A stretch of 64,000 nucleotides of DNA from Dicyema japonicum (taxonomy: Eukaryota > Dicyemida > Rhombozoa > Dicyemidae), in assembly GCA_011109175.1 (NCBI GenBank), contig RDEW01000040.1, positions 62,001 through 126,000 of the forward strand, given 5' to 3'. Shown piece by piece: positions 1 to 10,190 of the stretch; within the stretch, counting starts at the first letter, position 1, and each line of letters opens with the position of its first letter. The notes below the pieces were generated by a model. That model saw nothing but the letters and a program-made list of their open reading frames with translations. It searched no databases and was not told where the DNA came from. The position numbers were made by a program, and so were the translations under genes.

Positions 1-150
1 CTGGTGAAAGAAAATTAAGGCGAGAAAATGGTCTTTAATAAAATCGATCTCCCGCTATTAAGGGGATACTTTAACTTCTCTTATTCGTGACAGATTGACT
101 AATTTTATTAAAAAGTAAGAAAGATTTGGAGACAAATTTAAATAAAAAAG

Positions 151-893
151 TCACTTGGAGGAACACCTCACACAGAACCACTTCCCACGTGGTTTTGTAG
201 TGAGACCAACACAGGAGAAATGGAACCATTCAATAGGACACTGTATTTCTCACAAACACCAACCTCAGGATTGTCACACCCAATCATCTCTCCGTACGAG
301 ACCTGATGACACGTGCAGTATGTCGGTTCGTTCGGATCCACGGGCATGTCCAAGTACTCCGAACTCGTCAATTTGGATGAGAGTGATACCGAAGGTGGGG
401 TCATCTCACTAAAATTAGTAAATCAGTAAATACGTAGATTCGTTTACATTCTCCTTTTTGACCGACTTCCTTGATCCCTTTTTATCTCCATCTCCATCCA
501 AAAACTGCTCAAAGTGACCCAAGTCCTTGTCAAGCTTGATTATGCTTATCAACCAGAAATATTATTAAGGCAAACTTTCTCGTACATTTTCTTTGAAATC
601 AAAACTTTTTTATTGGATATTTTCTCGGCAGTTTTGTATTTTTCATTTATTTTATCGATAAACTTGTTTTTCTCAGATTCAGAGAGTTCTTTGATTTTAT
701 CCAGCAGTTCTTTGGTATCCTTGTGAATTTCGGCCATAATTTTTTCAACGTGCTCATCCAATTCAGCTATTTTCATCAAATTTGTTTTGAGCATAAAAGG
801 AACACTTTCAAGGCCTATTGAATTTATTTTTAAAGGCAAACCATCAATTGAATTGTCAAAATAAAAAGATTTCAGATTGTTAGATGGTTGCAT
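151..893 (-). CDS. ING: ING-family PHD-finger chromatin reader (ING4/5-like), 4 exons
   Basis: ING proteins read trimethylated H3K4 and recruit histone acetyltransferase or deacetylase complexes in the nucleus (family knowledge). Exon model: 576-893, 448-534, 264-404, 151-240; total 636 nt, 211 aa, in frame. Residues about 10-105 match the N-terminal ING helical domain. Residues about 153-209 form a PHD finger: the [12 protein letters not shown] lead-in, [18 protein letters not shown], then C, W-F-H-F, C and a final C-x2-C. The last intron (241-263) is 23 nt. The other two introns in this model are 41 and 43 nt, unusually long here, so those junctions are uncertain. The start is the first ATG in the ING frame (891-893). 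Confidence 0.85.
241..263 (-). other. 23-nt intron inside the ING PHD finger
   Basis: GT..AG bounds. Removing it joins CDNPE to CPIEWFHF exactly as in the family, restoring the zinc ligands. A clear example of the intron size class in this window. Confidence 0.9.
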
Positions 894-1021
894 CACGTCA
901 ACACAACTCAAACACTAAAATTATTTTATTAAGTAATTATTAAATAATTCGATTTTAATTAGAAAACCAGAAATTAATAATCTAAAAAAAGTTCAAATTT
1001 TATATGTTTTTTATTTATTTT
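894..1021. other. AT-rich intergenic DNA upstream of ING
   Basis: Low-complexity A/T sequence between the ING start and the first SINE. It would hold the ING promoter; no specific element can be named. Confidence 0.5.
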
Positions 1022-1300
1022 TTTAAAAAGCCTTTTCACGAGAGCCATAATATTTATAGCTCCGCATAGGCAGGACACACACTTTATTTAAGTAAAGAAC
1101 AGTTAATTTTAACTAATCATAGAACCAAGGAATGATCTTCACTTCTTTTTTTTCTTTTTCTTGTGTGTGGGTCCTTTCTAGACAATCCAGTTCCGCAGTG
1201 AGTATCCACTGATGACGGCGTCGTAGATGCGTGGAATTTTCCACCAGGTGAACAGCAGCGAGAATCGAACCCGTAACCTAAGTCACTTTACTCTGGCTTT
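1022..1300 (-). repeat. SINE-D copy (tRNA-headed, RTE-like 3' end)
   Basis: Read on the minus strand, a tRNA B-box-like GGGTTCGATTCTC lies near 1265-1285. The 3' part (1040-1170) matches 59120-59275 on the opposite strand. It ends in a GAGCTAT / ATGGCTC-type hairpin with CTCTCGTGAAAAGGCTT, closely resembling the 3' end of the RTE-like LINE at 24010-24059. Related copies: 27745, 31595 and 48085. Confidence 0.65.
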
Positions 1301-1460
1301 CTAACTTCCTCAATAGAAGATCCCGGGTATACATGGATGGAACCAAATAGGTTTCAAGATTATAACCCAATGGTGTTCCACAAAGTTCTTTTTTATTACT
1401 CGCTTTGTACTTACAGAAAGTACGTCGGTTTTCGGGAAGAACATCGAGAAAGATTATTAT

Positions 1461-2037
1461 TAACCCAAGAACACCAATAGTTAATGTAATATATCATTGA
1501 GGCAGATTCTAAAAGAAGCAGGGATCACCTGACGGTCAAGTAACTTTTTAATATGTCTGTGGTTCTTAGTTTTAAATAATTTTTGGTGCATAAAGACCAT
1601 TTTCCAGATTTGAAATTACTGTACAAACAGTTAATTGAGTCATAAGTCAGCTATTCCTATGCGTCCTGAGGAATCAATCTGCACTTGACGAAAAAACATA
1701 AAACCAGCGACATTCAGTCCCTGAAAGCCACTACTATTAGTATTCTCGGGAAACTAGAAAAGCTACTCCCCATCACTTGATGACCTTATCCAACAAAATG
1801 TAAAGGGATTTGCTTTTCTGTACAGGCAGTCCAACTCATAATAGTGCACAGCCAGGACGTGTCTTACGAAAAGGGTATACATTATCCCTCTCCAATTTGT
1901 ATTCTCACAATCATCCCACTCACAGAGAACTAAGTTGGATCCCAGAAGGGGCACAAGGAGAGAATGAGAAATCTGATTGAGGCTGTAGAGATTACTTAAT
2001 TAATGTAATTAAATTAACTATTGGTGTTCTTGGGTTA
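1461..2037. repeat. 580-bp segment bounded by 30-bp inverted repeats
   Basis: Arms at 1461-1490 and 2008-2037 are reverse complements at 29 of 30 positions. Outside each arm lies an AT tail (TTAATAAT-like to the left, TTAAAAAATAAA to the right), so each arm looks like the 3' end of a retroelement pointing outward. Interior identity is unknown. Confidence 0.5.
1763..1954 (-). CDS. Possible exon(s) with a C2H2-like zinc finger
   Basis: Reading from the codon for L in LVLCEWDDCENTNW, the frame has C-x4-C-x15-H-x4-H, the shape of a C2H2 finger of the C-x-W-x2-C class. There is no ATG start and no neighbouring exon I can prove. Short introns may be hidden: candidate GT..AG pairs exist on both sides. 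It lies inside the inverted-repeat segment, so it could equally belong to a mobile element. Treat as a lead only. Confidence 0.22.
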   Translation of the reverse strand: MPLLGSNLVLCEWDDCENTNWRGIMYTLFVRHVLAVHYYELDCLYRKANPFTFCWIRSSSDGE

Positions 2038-2044
2038 AAAAATA

Positions 2045-2200
2045 AATGGCCTCCCAGACTGCGTGGCCATTCACTTTCAATTTGGCAAGCGAGATACGTT
2101 CAAATAGACAGCAGCGTTCACAGGGATCTCTTGTTCTGTAGAAATCCGATTCCCTAGATACTCAGGAATTCCAGAGTCGTAAGCTAAGGGAATCAGACTT
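2045..2200 (-). repeat. 3' end of RT-linked nuclease-type retroelement (decayed)
   Basis: Similar to 28110-28290 and 60925-61045. It corresponds to the last coding stretch and tail of the element at 46170-47120. Heavily mutated. Confidence 0.4.
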
Positions 2201-2274
2201 TTCAACCGTGAGAGGAACAAACAAAATTCCTCGATAGGACTGCGTTTACATTTTCAATTAATGTTCCTATAAAA

Positions 2275-3190
2275 CAGAGGTTGTCAAACGGTGTGCCGCC
2301 TGCCAAATACAAATTTGAATAAATTTATATACATTTTTGACCTAATTAATTTAAAAAGATAAACGAATTAAAATAATTACTAAAATTAAAATAATCATTT
2401 TTTTATTATACATTAAATGACATTTACATTGGTTAACCATTATTTATTAATTTTTTAATAACGTGCGCATCAACGTGATTATGTGTAAATCAGTTCGTCG
2501 TTCTTTTAAAGATTCTTATTTGTCATTTGGATTTATATGCAAAGATAAAAATAAACTACCTCAATGTTTAATTTGCATGGATTTTTGACAAGTGATGCTA
2601 TGGTTCCTAGCAAACTAAAGAGACATTTTACTTCCAAGCATCCGGACTATTCCGAAAAATCTGTAAATTATTTTATCCATTTGAAAAAACAACTTAAGTA
2701 TTATTTGGTTTTTACTATGAATCGTAGATCTAGTCAAATGATGTTCAGTGAAACTTTTTTAAACACAAAGGAATCATTGAAATGTTCATACCTGATCTCA
2801 GAAGTGATAGCAAAACAACTAAAAGCTCACAATATTGGAGAAAACTTGATAATCCCTGCTTGTCGTATTATTGCTCGGACTATGTTTGGTCATAAATATG
2901 AACAAAAAATAATGAAGATACCTTTGTCAGATAACACTGTTTCTCGTCGGATTTGTGCTGAAATGCGAGTGCCTTTGTTAACCATTCGACCTGATATTGA
3001 TGATATATGCAAAAACAATAATAATTAAGAATTCATTATTTGATTAATAAAAATTTGGGAATTAAATAACCAATTTTTGTACTTAGTTTTACACATCTTA
3101 AAAAATTAATTTTTTTATTTTTTAATGTGTGCCGTGGATTATTTTTTTACGATTAGTGTGCCGCGAGAATTATTTTTTGAAAAGCTCTGC
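2275..3190 (+). mobile_element. hAT transposon copy 1, internally deleted
   Basis: Flanked by a perfect 8-bp duplication, CTATAAAA (2267-2274 and 3191-3198), diagnostic of hAT elements. Ends carry the terminal inverted repeat CAGAGGTTGTCAAA / CAGAGCTTTTCAAA (the right end read as reverse complement). Compared with copy 2 (49508-51212) it lacks the middle of the transposase. The break lies at TGCT, which occurs at both edges of the missing segment in copy 2, giving a 4-bp microhomology junction. Confidence 0.92.
2564..3028 (+). pseudogene. hAT transposase remnant (BED finger and C-terminal end)
   Basis: A BED-type finger start (CLIC then KLKRHFTSKH) is followed by the next linker region. At the deletion junction the frame jumps to the family's C-terminal tail (EMRVPLLTIRPDIDDIC). 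Catalytic DDE regions are absent, so this copy cannot encode a working transposase; it could only move if another copy supplied the enzyme. Confidence 0.85.
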
Positions 3191-3202
3191 TATAAAAGTT
3201 TC

Positions 3203-3566
3203 ATGGGCCTTCTTGGCTGAACTTAACGTCTGATGACATTGGATCTGACAATCGTGGGTTCGAATCCGAAAGATGGACTTTTCAGGTCAAATCTCGTCAA
3301 ACAGATCACACCCATGAGGCGACGAGTCCTTCTGGCACAACACAGTAGTTGAAAAGGATCTTCTACCTTTCCCCTGGCCAACTTCATTAGGGAAGATCAC
3401 CATTATGAGAACTCTTCCGCCTAAGAATGAAGTGATGTCCGGGAAGATAGACTTGAGATGAAAATGGAAGAGGGTGGACCATTTCCCTTCGGAAGCGGAA
3501 GACTGTAATGGACTATTGGAGAATGGATTTGGTCGATAAAAACAGGATGTGGAAGGGTGACGCAAG
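3203..3566 (+). repeat. SINE-A copy (tRNA-headed), 3' end replaced
   Basis: The head resembles a tRNA: TTGGCTGAACTTAACG (A-box-like) and GGGTTCGAATCC (perfect B box, about 3256-3270). The body matches the full-length copy at 7146-7573. At about 3566 it is joined directly to an RTE fragment. Confidence 0.75.
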
Positions 3567-3770
3567 ATCCTACATAACTGGACAACTTTTACTCTGACTT
3601 TACCTGCAAACCATAACTCTGTAAATTACGAAATCTGGCTGGGACTGTTTGACCATATCTTGAGGATGGATCTGATCTCCAAAGTAAATAAAGCCATGGA
3701 AAAATGTTATGTTTCCCAGGAGAACCGCTTTCGTTGAAGGCAAAGAGTAACTCTGCCAATCACCTGAAAC
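3567..3770 (+). pseudogene. RTE-like LINE C-terminal fragment
   Basis: Translates, with stops, to the LxDHILRMDL ... NKAMEK segment found near the C terminus of the RTE-like elements at 10203 and 21007. 5'-truncated and decayed. Confidence 0.55.
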
Positions 3771-4080
3771 CAATGAAAAAGGAGTAAAATCTGCAGATTA
3801 CCTATACTTATGATTTCCCTAGCTAATGATCGGGGAGCGTGAAAGAGATTGACATCCAAAATAGCGTATTTTGCTGCACAGGCTATAAGTATCATGGGTC
3901 ACGTGAAATTTCTTATAATAAATTAGTTGGTTTTTCTCCGTCAGTTTATCCATTATTTTTCAAGCAAATAAGATCTCATAGCCAAACAAGACTCGCAACG
4001 TTCCCATATTATTAGCGCAGTTTGAGAAATAACTGTACTAATGTTCCTCGTCCCAGATCTAGTTCTATTCATGTTCCTAT
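3771..4080. other. No gene recognised
   Basis: No open frame or repeat I can assign. Confidence 0.4.
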
Positions 4081-4235
4081 TTTCTGCACATTCTTGGTCA
4101 TTCGGCCGATGCGTGCTTGTGTTGTGTCGAGGAGGATCATTGAACCAAGTTTAGGTTTCAGCTAGAGCGTGCTGGGACCACGTGATTAGTTAATTTAGTG
4201 TAACCGTGGTCTTTGGTATTATTATTAATAATCAA
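4081..4235 (+). repeat. LINE 3' end with terminal stem-loop
   Basis: Stem GACCACG (4176-4182) pairs with CGTGGTC (4205-4211), followed by a TTTGGTATTATTATTAATAA tail. Same design as the jockey-like element ending near 34985. Confidence 0.6.
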
Positions 4236-4259
4236 TAAGTGATCAATACAGATAACTAA

Positions 4260-4425
4260 ACTGATAATGTCGACACAGCTGGAACGAAGAGAAAGAAATC
4301 TATGTCTTTCCTTAAGATGGGCTCGAGGGAGGAACATCGTGCCGAGTTGAAGTCTCTTTTGGAACGTGCCGGGATCACGTGAGTAGTTAGTTTGGTGTTA
4401 CCGTGGTCTTTGGAATTTTTAATTT
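4260..4425 (+). repeat. Second LINE 3' end with the same stem-loop
   Basis: GATCACG pairs with CGTGGTC (one wobble), followed by TTTGGAATTTTTAATTTC. Adjacent to and in the same orientation as the preceding copy. Confidence 0.55.
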
Positions 4426-4649
4426 CATTCATTTTCAAGAGAATGGAACGTCTGGCCACACACAAAAAGTTGTTAAATCTAATGACTCCCCCGGATGATC
4501 TATTGTTATCGTGAAAAGCAATACTGTGTCAATTATTTTGGCAGGGACAAATAGTTAGAACTTGGGAAATTACCACAAATCAATAATTTTGCAATTTATA
4601 CCCACAAAATGCTGTTTTAATTATAGAAATTATATTTTGCCGCGTGGCG

Positions 4650-4958
4650 CCATGTGGAGCTGCGTGGTTAATTGGTTTAAATTTTCTGCTTGCTTGTCTG
4701 TTCCTCCTGTCTCTTCTTAATAAAGTGGCGTCATTTGATCCACCTGTCTAGGTGACGCCCAGTGCCAGGCCGACATGAAAAAGGATCATTTGTTTTTCCC
4801 CACTACACTGGAGGGGTTTCCACAACTGCATGTAATGGACGTCTTACCTTTATGCTGATTCCGGATGGACTCTGTTTCTGTAGAAGTGGAAACTGGATAC
4901 ACTTAATTAGTTGTTTACTTTAACTTCTTTCTCGGTGTATCCGGGGTTAATAAATAAA
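4650..4958 (+). repeat. SINE-B copy, full length
   Basis: About 310 bp, near-identical in layout to the reverse copy at 30165-30475. Head contains GTGGTTAATTGGTTTAA. It ends in an 8-bp perfect stem GGATACAC (4895-4902) / GTGTATCC (4935-4942), then GGGGTTAATAAATAAA. Confidence 0.75.
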
Positions 4959-5731
4959 ATGCTGTTTTAATAACATGGAAATCACTTTAAATTTTTCCAA
5001 GCAAATTAGAGAGAGTCTGGATGAGAAGAGTATGTCTTTCCGTACTAATGCCTTTCGCTTGCCTACATATATTTAGCTTACTATGGATTAAACTAATTGA
5101 GGAGGGACCTCAGTGAAGACTCCAGTTACTCCAAGGCAAGATCCCTGATATATTAACTGTCCCTCATGGTAAAATTCATTTATCCTAAGAAAACTATGAT
5201 TATATGTACTAAAGGAGATGACGCCACTAAGCATACCAAAGCTACGTCATGAGCTAAACTTTCAGACCAACTCACAAATAGGCTAACTGATGCTAACGTC
5301 AGTCGAATAAGTCACTTTAATCTATGCCATTAATTTATAATAATTTTCCGACTTAATTTATCTCAAATAAAAATCAACTTGAGCAGTCTTAAAGTTAGTA
5401 ATCCTTTTAACGCAATTAATTAAATTTAACGCAAGGCCCTAACGTAGAGGTGCATGATCTCGAGACCCATCTGATGAACTTCTGACAGTCGAGTATGTTA
5501 ATAACTTGAACACTCTTAAAATTATGAATTTCTAGAAAAAGTGTTGCTATTCAGTAATTTTCTTATGAATTTTCGAATTTTGCGACTTTAATGGAAGATT
5601 CGAGAGGGTTTAAATTTTTTGTTAAATTCACTATAGGGAATGTAACAAAAAATTTTCAAAATCAATATAAAATCGAAAAATTCAATCAATAACTCAAAAA
5701 TATTATATTTCCGTAACATATTAGTTAATAT
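4959..5731. other. AT-rich intergenic DNA
   Basis: No coding region or repeat recognised. It includes the 3' flank of the PITP gene. Confidence 0.5.
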
Positions 5732-6704
5732 TTACTCTCTCTGTTTTTCTCGCAGCTAAAAATCGCCAAATCACTTACAGTAGTGAGTTCTTCCATCGTC
5801 TTAGATTCAATATTTCGAATATCCTCGATGGATAGCTCGAACCAGTCGTCCATATGACACACCAATTGGCGATGAAAGCGAAGAAATAGAGACCGTTGAT
5901 ACTACTAAATAACCCAAATAACAACATCATGCACACATTTCTCCACCACGGATTGCAGTCCGAACCATTCAAATTGGACCTTCACTAGCTTATAGCAGCA
6001 CATCATGGGTTCACAGTTTGTCTACCACATAACAACAATTCACAGAACTTTCCAGTCTACCCCGTTTAAAGGCCCCCGACCAGTCTTCTTAGAATTCCAA
6101 GCAGATGGAGGATACTTGGTTTCCTAAAAAAGACTTCAATTCTACTTTGTCAATGTCATTAACAATGTCGATGTACTCCACCACGCGCATTTTCAGCAAC
6201 TCAGGAGTCAGTTCGTGGGCATTATGCGTAGTCCCAGAATCTGGAAGGTGAATAGTCTCGATGGAAATGAAAAATTTGTCCTTCATATAGTCAGGATTCT
6301 AAAATGAGAGGGGGAAAACCGATATAACAGTTCTGCAGTAGGGGTAGCAGTTCCAAGCATTCTCATGAAGCTTAAGAGATCCTTTAGGCGCAATTGTTCG
6401 CACAACTCGAGGAACCCGACTGAAATAATAGGGGGAAAACTGGCTTAGATGGTAGATCTTATTTGTGTACTGTCCTTCGCAAAAATTACCAAATATAGGT
6501 TTTTCAGGATTACTGAAAGGTTCATTTTGGAGAATTTCCACTCCCTCACCGCTATGAGTCTCCTTTTTGCTCATCTCAGAGACCTCGTAGAGCTGAGCCA
6601 CTTGGTACTAAAGACTTAGCCTAAAATGCACCTCTTCGACGGTCAAAGGTAGCGCAATACGGCTAGCAACTATAAAAAATGAAAAACTATTCCTTGATCA
6701 ACAT
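5732..6704 (-). CDS. PITPNA: Class I phosphatidylinositol transfer protein (PITP alpha/beta type), 9 exons
   Basis: Moves phosphatidylinositol and phosphatidylcholine between membranes in the cytosol and supports phosphoinositide signalling (family knowledge). Exons: 6688-6704, 6632-6662, 6441-6607, 6320-6419, 6146-6298, 6049-6123, 5926-6021, 5779-5901, 5732-5755. Their sum, 786 nt, gives 261 aa against about 270 in vertebrates. The eight introns are 25, 24, 21, 21, 22, 27, 24 and 23 nt. Diagnostic stretches: [19 protein letters not shown] at the N terminus, [40 protein letters not shown] and [14 protein letters not shown] short extra loop ([13 protein letters not shown]) sits after NEPF. It looks intact. 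Confidence 0.95.
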
Positions 6705-6868
6705 GACGAATATCTACTAAGAATATGTGAATTGTTTTTTATTTTTTCAAATAAAATTAATTATTTTTTACTTTTAATATCATATTAAAATTTAAAAAAG
6801 CTTTAAGTTTAAGAATAGTTTTTTGTGAAACATAAAATTAGCGTGGCGTTTTGTGGTTCACCAATTTT
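6705..6868. other. AT-rich promoter-proximal region of PITP
   Basis: A/T-rich sequence upstream of the PITP start, likely carrying its promoter; no specific motif is supportable. Confidence 0.35.
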
Positions 6869-7102
6869 TTATGCTCTGATAAGGCCTGGAGGGCCCCTAA
6901 TGTTCCTCCAAAGAGAACCATTAATCATTGCCTTTCCCCCGTGATGCGCGCTTTTCTGAAAACATGATAATTTAGTTAACCGAGGACTTTCTTTGTAATC
7001 AAGTGATTCAAAAATAATACCAACATAATTTTCAAGCGGAATCGTGGTAAATGGCCATTTTGAATAGCATACTGGTTCCTCAATTTGATTTGATGACATC
7101 AT
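6869..7102 (-). CDS. Small uncharacterised open frame, 77 aa
   Basis: Starts at a tandem ATG ATG and is open to TAA; the product begins MMSSNQIEEPVCYSKW and ends in a basic, proline-containing tail. I do not recognise the family. A candidate 25-nt GT..AG intron around GTTAAC..TTTTCAG would shift the frame, so the single-exon reading is preferred. It sits about 165 bp upstream of PITP on the same strand and could be an independent small gene or chance. Confidence 0.3.
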   Translation of the reverse strand: MMSSNQIEEPVCYSKWPFTTIPLENYVGIIFESLDYKESPRLTKLSCFQKSAHHGGKAMINGSLWRNIRGPPGLIRA

Positions 7103-7145
7103 ACTTTAAATATTTATCTTTGTACATTATTTATTTAATAACCAA

Positions 7146-7573
7146 AGGCTTATAATCTTTAATAACCAAAGCACAGTCACAACTAATTAATCCAAGGAAG
7201 GAACCCATGGGAGAACATCAACTTGTGTCGACCAAATTGTCCATTACAGACTTCCGTTTCAGAAGAGAGGTGGAGAAGTAGGTCCTCGTCCACTTCTATT
7301 TTCATCCCACGTCCTGACTTAATTCTTCGGGGGAAGATTTTTCATACTGGTAATCTTCACTAGTGGAGTTGGCAAGAGGAAAGGTAGAAGTTTCCTTTCA
7401 ACAACTGTGTCGCGTCAAAAGACTCGTGTCGCCTCACGAGTGGGATCTGTTTGACGAGAATTGACCTTTGCTGAAAAGTTCATCTTTCGAATTCGAACCC
7501 ACGATTGTCAGATCCGATGTCATCATACGTTACGCTCAGCAGAGAAGCCCTCGTTACATTTTGATCAGCAGGC
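7146..7573 (-). repeat. SINE-A copy, full length (about 430 bp)
   Basis: Read on minus: a tRNA-like head with GGGTTCGAATTC B box near 7495-7510, a unique body, and a 3' end containing ATTAGTTGTGACTGTGCTTTGG, a TAAGCC-type stem arm and an AT tail. It serves as reference for copies at 3203, 29440, 41655, 52575 and 62735. Confidence 0.75.
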
Positions 7574-8413
7574 TAACTCGATCATTCAGGTGATTATTTG
7601 TAATCTATTTAACCCTAATTTCTGAAGAAATATATTTCAAAGGTTGAGTTGGGAATGGAGCCTATCTCGATAAATATCACAGACGTAACCCTTCGTATCC
7701 TTGCGTGCATTTGTGTAATGATAAACTATGCATACATTTGGTACTTAAAATCCTGAACTGGAGAATCATCTTATTCCGTTTTCTCTTTGGCCAAAATTTT
7801 GGAAGAACACTTGTGAAAATGTAGATTTGGCAATTTTATCGAGCGAATTGAAATAATTATTCAATCATAAAAAATAATCATGGATAAGAACCCTTTCTCT
7901 TTTTAAAAAAGTTACCGGCCTAGTAATTCACCTCCCCTGTTCTCTACTTGTTCAAATCAATTCGATCCTACCAAGCGTCGTCAGCTAGAAAAGGCTGTCG
8001 CAAGTAAAAAATGATTTTTTCTTCCTAGTTTTAATGCCTAATGTCATTGAATGTCTCTTTATTAAGACAACATATTAAACAGATGATCAATCGATAATCT
8101 CCTAAAAGATGCCAGCTGGAGAACCACTCAAATGGAATGGGGAAGAATCATATGATGCCACTGTAGATTAAACAAGTAACAGATTAAGGAAAGAGAAACC
8201 ATGTAGTCAGTGGAGGGAATAGTCAGTGAAATATATAATCATATTAACTCTGCAGCTTCAAACAGGTGATCCCCTAATTTTTGGGATTTGAATCTAAATT
8301 ATACATGCCTCTGACACTTCCTTTTTGAGTAGAGATAAAAGTTAGACTATTTTAACTATAATTTTCTACAAAATAAAGAGCAAAAACAGTTAACATTCAC
8401 TGAATAAACTAAG
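7574..8413. other. Unassigned region between SINE-A and Beclin-1
   Basis: Contains suggestive short open stretches (an ATG frame at 7655, and one ending near 8012 with DPTKRRQLEKAVASKK) but no exon chain that stays open. Nothing else recognised. Confidence 0.3.
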
Positions 8414-10045
8414 TCATAAATCCCTCGAGGACCAAACCATGGCGAGTTTCAAGGAAGAAAGGAAATACTTCATCGATGTAGTCCACATCACATCGTCAGT
8501 TCCCTTAAAGCTAACCTCAGTCAGTAACACAACCAAATCGGATATTTAACACTATCGACCAGAATATGATCATCCATAATAGTACCAGGAAACTCATAAG
8601 ACGAATCACTTTGAGTAATATGATTTACCAACTGCACAATCAAAAAATCCAACAAACCACTTCCAAACATCGAAGCAGTCCGACCAACCCTTCATTGAAC
8701 CTAAAATAAGTCATAAAACAACGGAGAACTGTCCGAGAGTTTTTTTACTTCAGAAAGATATCTAAACTAAGATATCAATGTCAACAAAGGGTAGACACGA
8801 GTCTTCGTTCCTCTATATTTTATTGAAGAGGAGGAACCCAAAGGCAACATTTCATAGCTAACACTTACTCATACACAAAACTGAGGATGGTCAAGACTTT
8901 GCAGTCGAAAAAGGACTTTTATGACGAATACTGTCTGTCCCAGGGCTGCATTAAGCTCAGACAGAGGGATCTGCAAACTTAAAGATAATAACGGTTACTT
9001 GAGATGAAGGAATAAAGCCCAGTCTGAAACCGTTAACGGTCCCACAGTGACCATCAAAGGATATCGAGAATGCCAAGTCAAGGGGATTTGTTGAACTCAG
9101 ATACTTGATCTCATTCTTGCAGTAATGGATCCCGTAATCTAGGTCCTGGCCTTCCATTTCCAAAGAATGCAACTCCTCTTGAATATCAATTGTCCGTTTT
9201 TGGTACCTTTTATAGAATAAACGTACAAACTTGTTAATCTCTTTTTCAGAGACAGCAATCTCCTGGGAATAACTCTCAATTTCCGCCAAAACACGGCAAC
9301 GTTCTTCATCCACTCTGTTAAGTTCTTCTTCGAGTCTAGTCTCTTCCTCCAAAAGCTAAAAATAGGTCAGTCTGTACTTTGGAAAGCTGTTCTACCTCGT
9401 CATCACAAATCTGTGTTTGGTTCTCCTTGGAGTCAAATTTCTGATGGAGGAACTGATTTAGTTTACTAAAATGAGAGAAATAAATACTAGAACTCTTCGT
9501 ATTCCTTCTCTATTTTCTCAGTTACTTTGTCAAAATGTCTGATGACTTTGTCAGCGCATGACTAACTAGACAAATCAGAAATACTTGGCAAATAGGATGA
9601 TCTATTCCAAGTTCGGTGGAAAGTTGATTAAAAAGCTCCCCCAAAGCCTTATCAGAATCTGAAATGTTAACTTCATCTTTCTCACTATTATTTAAATAAA
9701 ATTAAATAAATATTTAAGTTTGGTTAAATAATTTTATAATTATTAAAAATTAAAAAAATAAAATATTCAAAATATAAAATTACTTTGTGAGTAGGTTGGA
9801 ATAATCGTATTTAAGCAATCCAAGCTTAATTTCGAGTTCCTTTTCCTAAAGATAAGAATAAATCATTACATTTAATGTACTGACAGTGTTCTTTTGATGA
9901 CTACAATATAAATAATAAATAACCCAATCATGTCTCGAGGAGAAGTTCTATAACTTGTAATTAATTTATCTTTATTTCCCTCGAAGCTCTCATCTATTTT
10001 CAATGGAAAACCACATCCTTGGCAAGCAAAACATACCTCGGTCAT
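8414..10045 (-). CDS. BECN1: Beclin-1 / Atg6, 12 exons
   Basis: Scaffold of the class III PI3-kinase (Vps34) complex that starts autophagosome formation (family knowledge). Exons: 9924-10045, 9870-9900, 9784-9845, 9585-9684, 9494-9561, 9378-9465, 8999-9355, 8898-8970, 8797-8867, 8720-8766, 8534-8689, 8414-8510; total 1272 nt, 423 aa (human 450). Introns are 22-30 nt except one AT-rich intron of 99 nt (9685-9783). Landmarks: N-terminal CFACQGCGFPLKID (C-x2-C pair), IDHPICQ, a central Glu-rich coiled coil, then the evolutionarily conserved domain with CGTVNGFRLGFIPS and ELNAALGQTV, and the C-terminal WTTSMKYFLSSLKLAMVW. The BH3 region is weakly conserved. The two junctions near 8690-8796 are the least certain. 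Confidence 0.92.
9685..9783 (-). other. 99-nt AT-rich intron of BECN1
   Basis: GT at 9783, AG at 9685, phase 2. It joins LLTN to EKDEVNISD in frame. About four times longer than its neighbours. Confidence 0.75.
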
Positions 10046-10190
10046 TTATTACACACAATATTATATAATTTATTTAAATTTAATTTTAAAATATTCAATA
10101 TATTTTTAATTATGAAAATTGAGAAATTAAATTTAGTTTTTATTAAAGTTTTTATTAATTCTAATTATTGAATCATATTTGATCCGATCT

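Noticed and set aside
3240-3272. tRNA-like sequence with a perfect B box
   Set aside because: No complementary acceptor stem or anticodon arm, and it leads straight into the SINE-A body; several copies share the same layout. It is a SINE head, not a tRNA gene.
7655-7864. Two apparent exons of a small membrane protein separated by a 23-nt intron
   Set aside because: The only GT..AG join creates a TGA stop at the junction.
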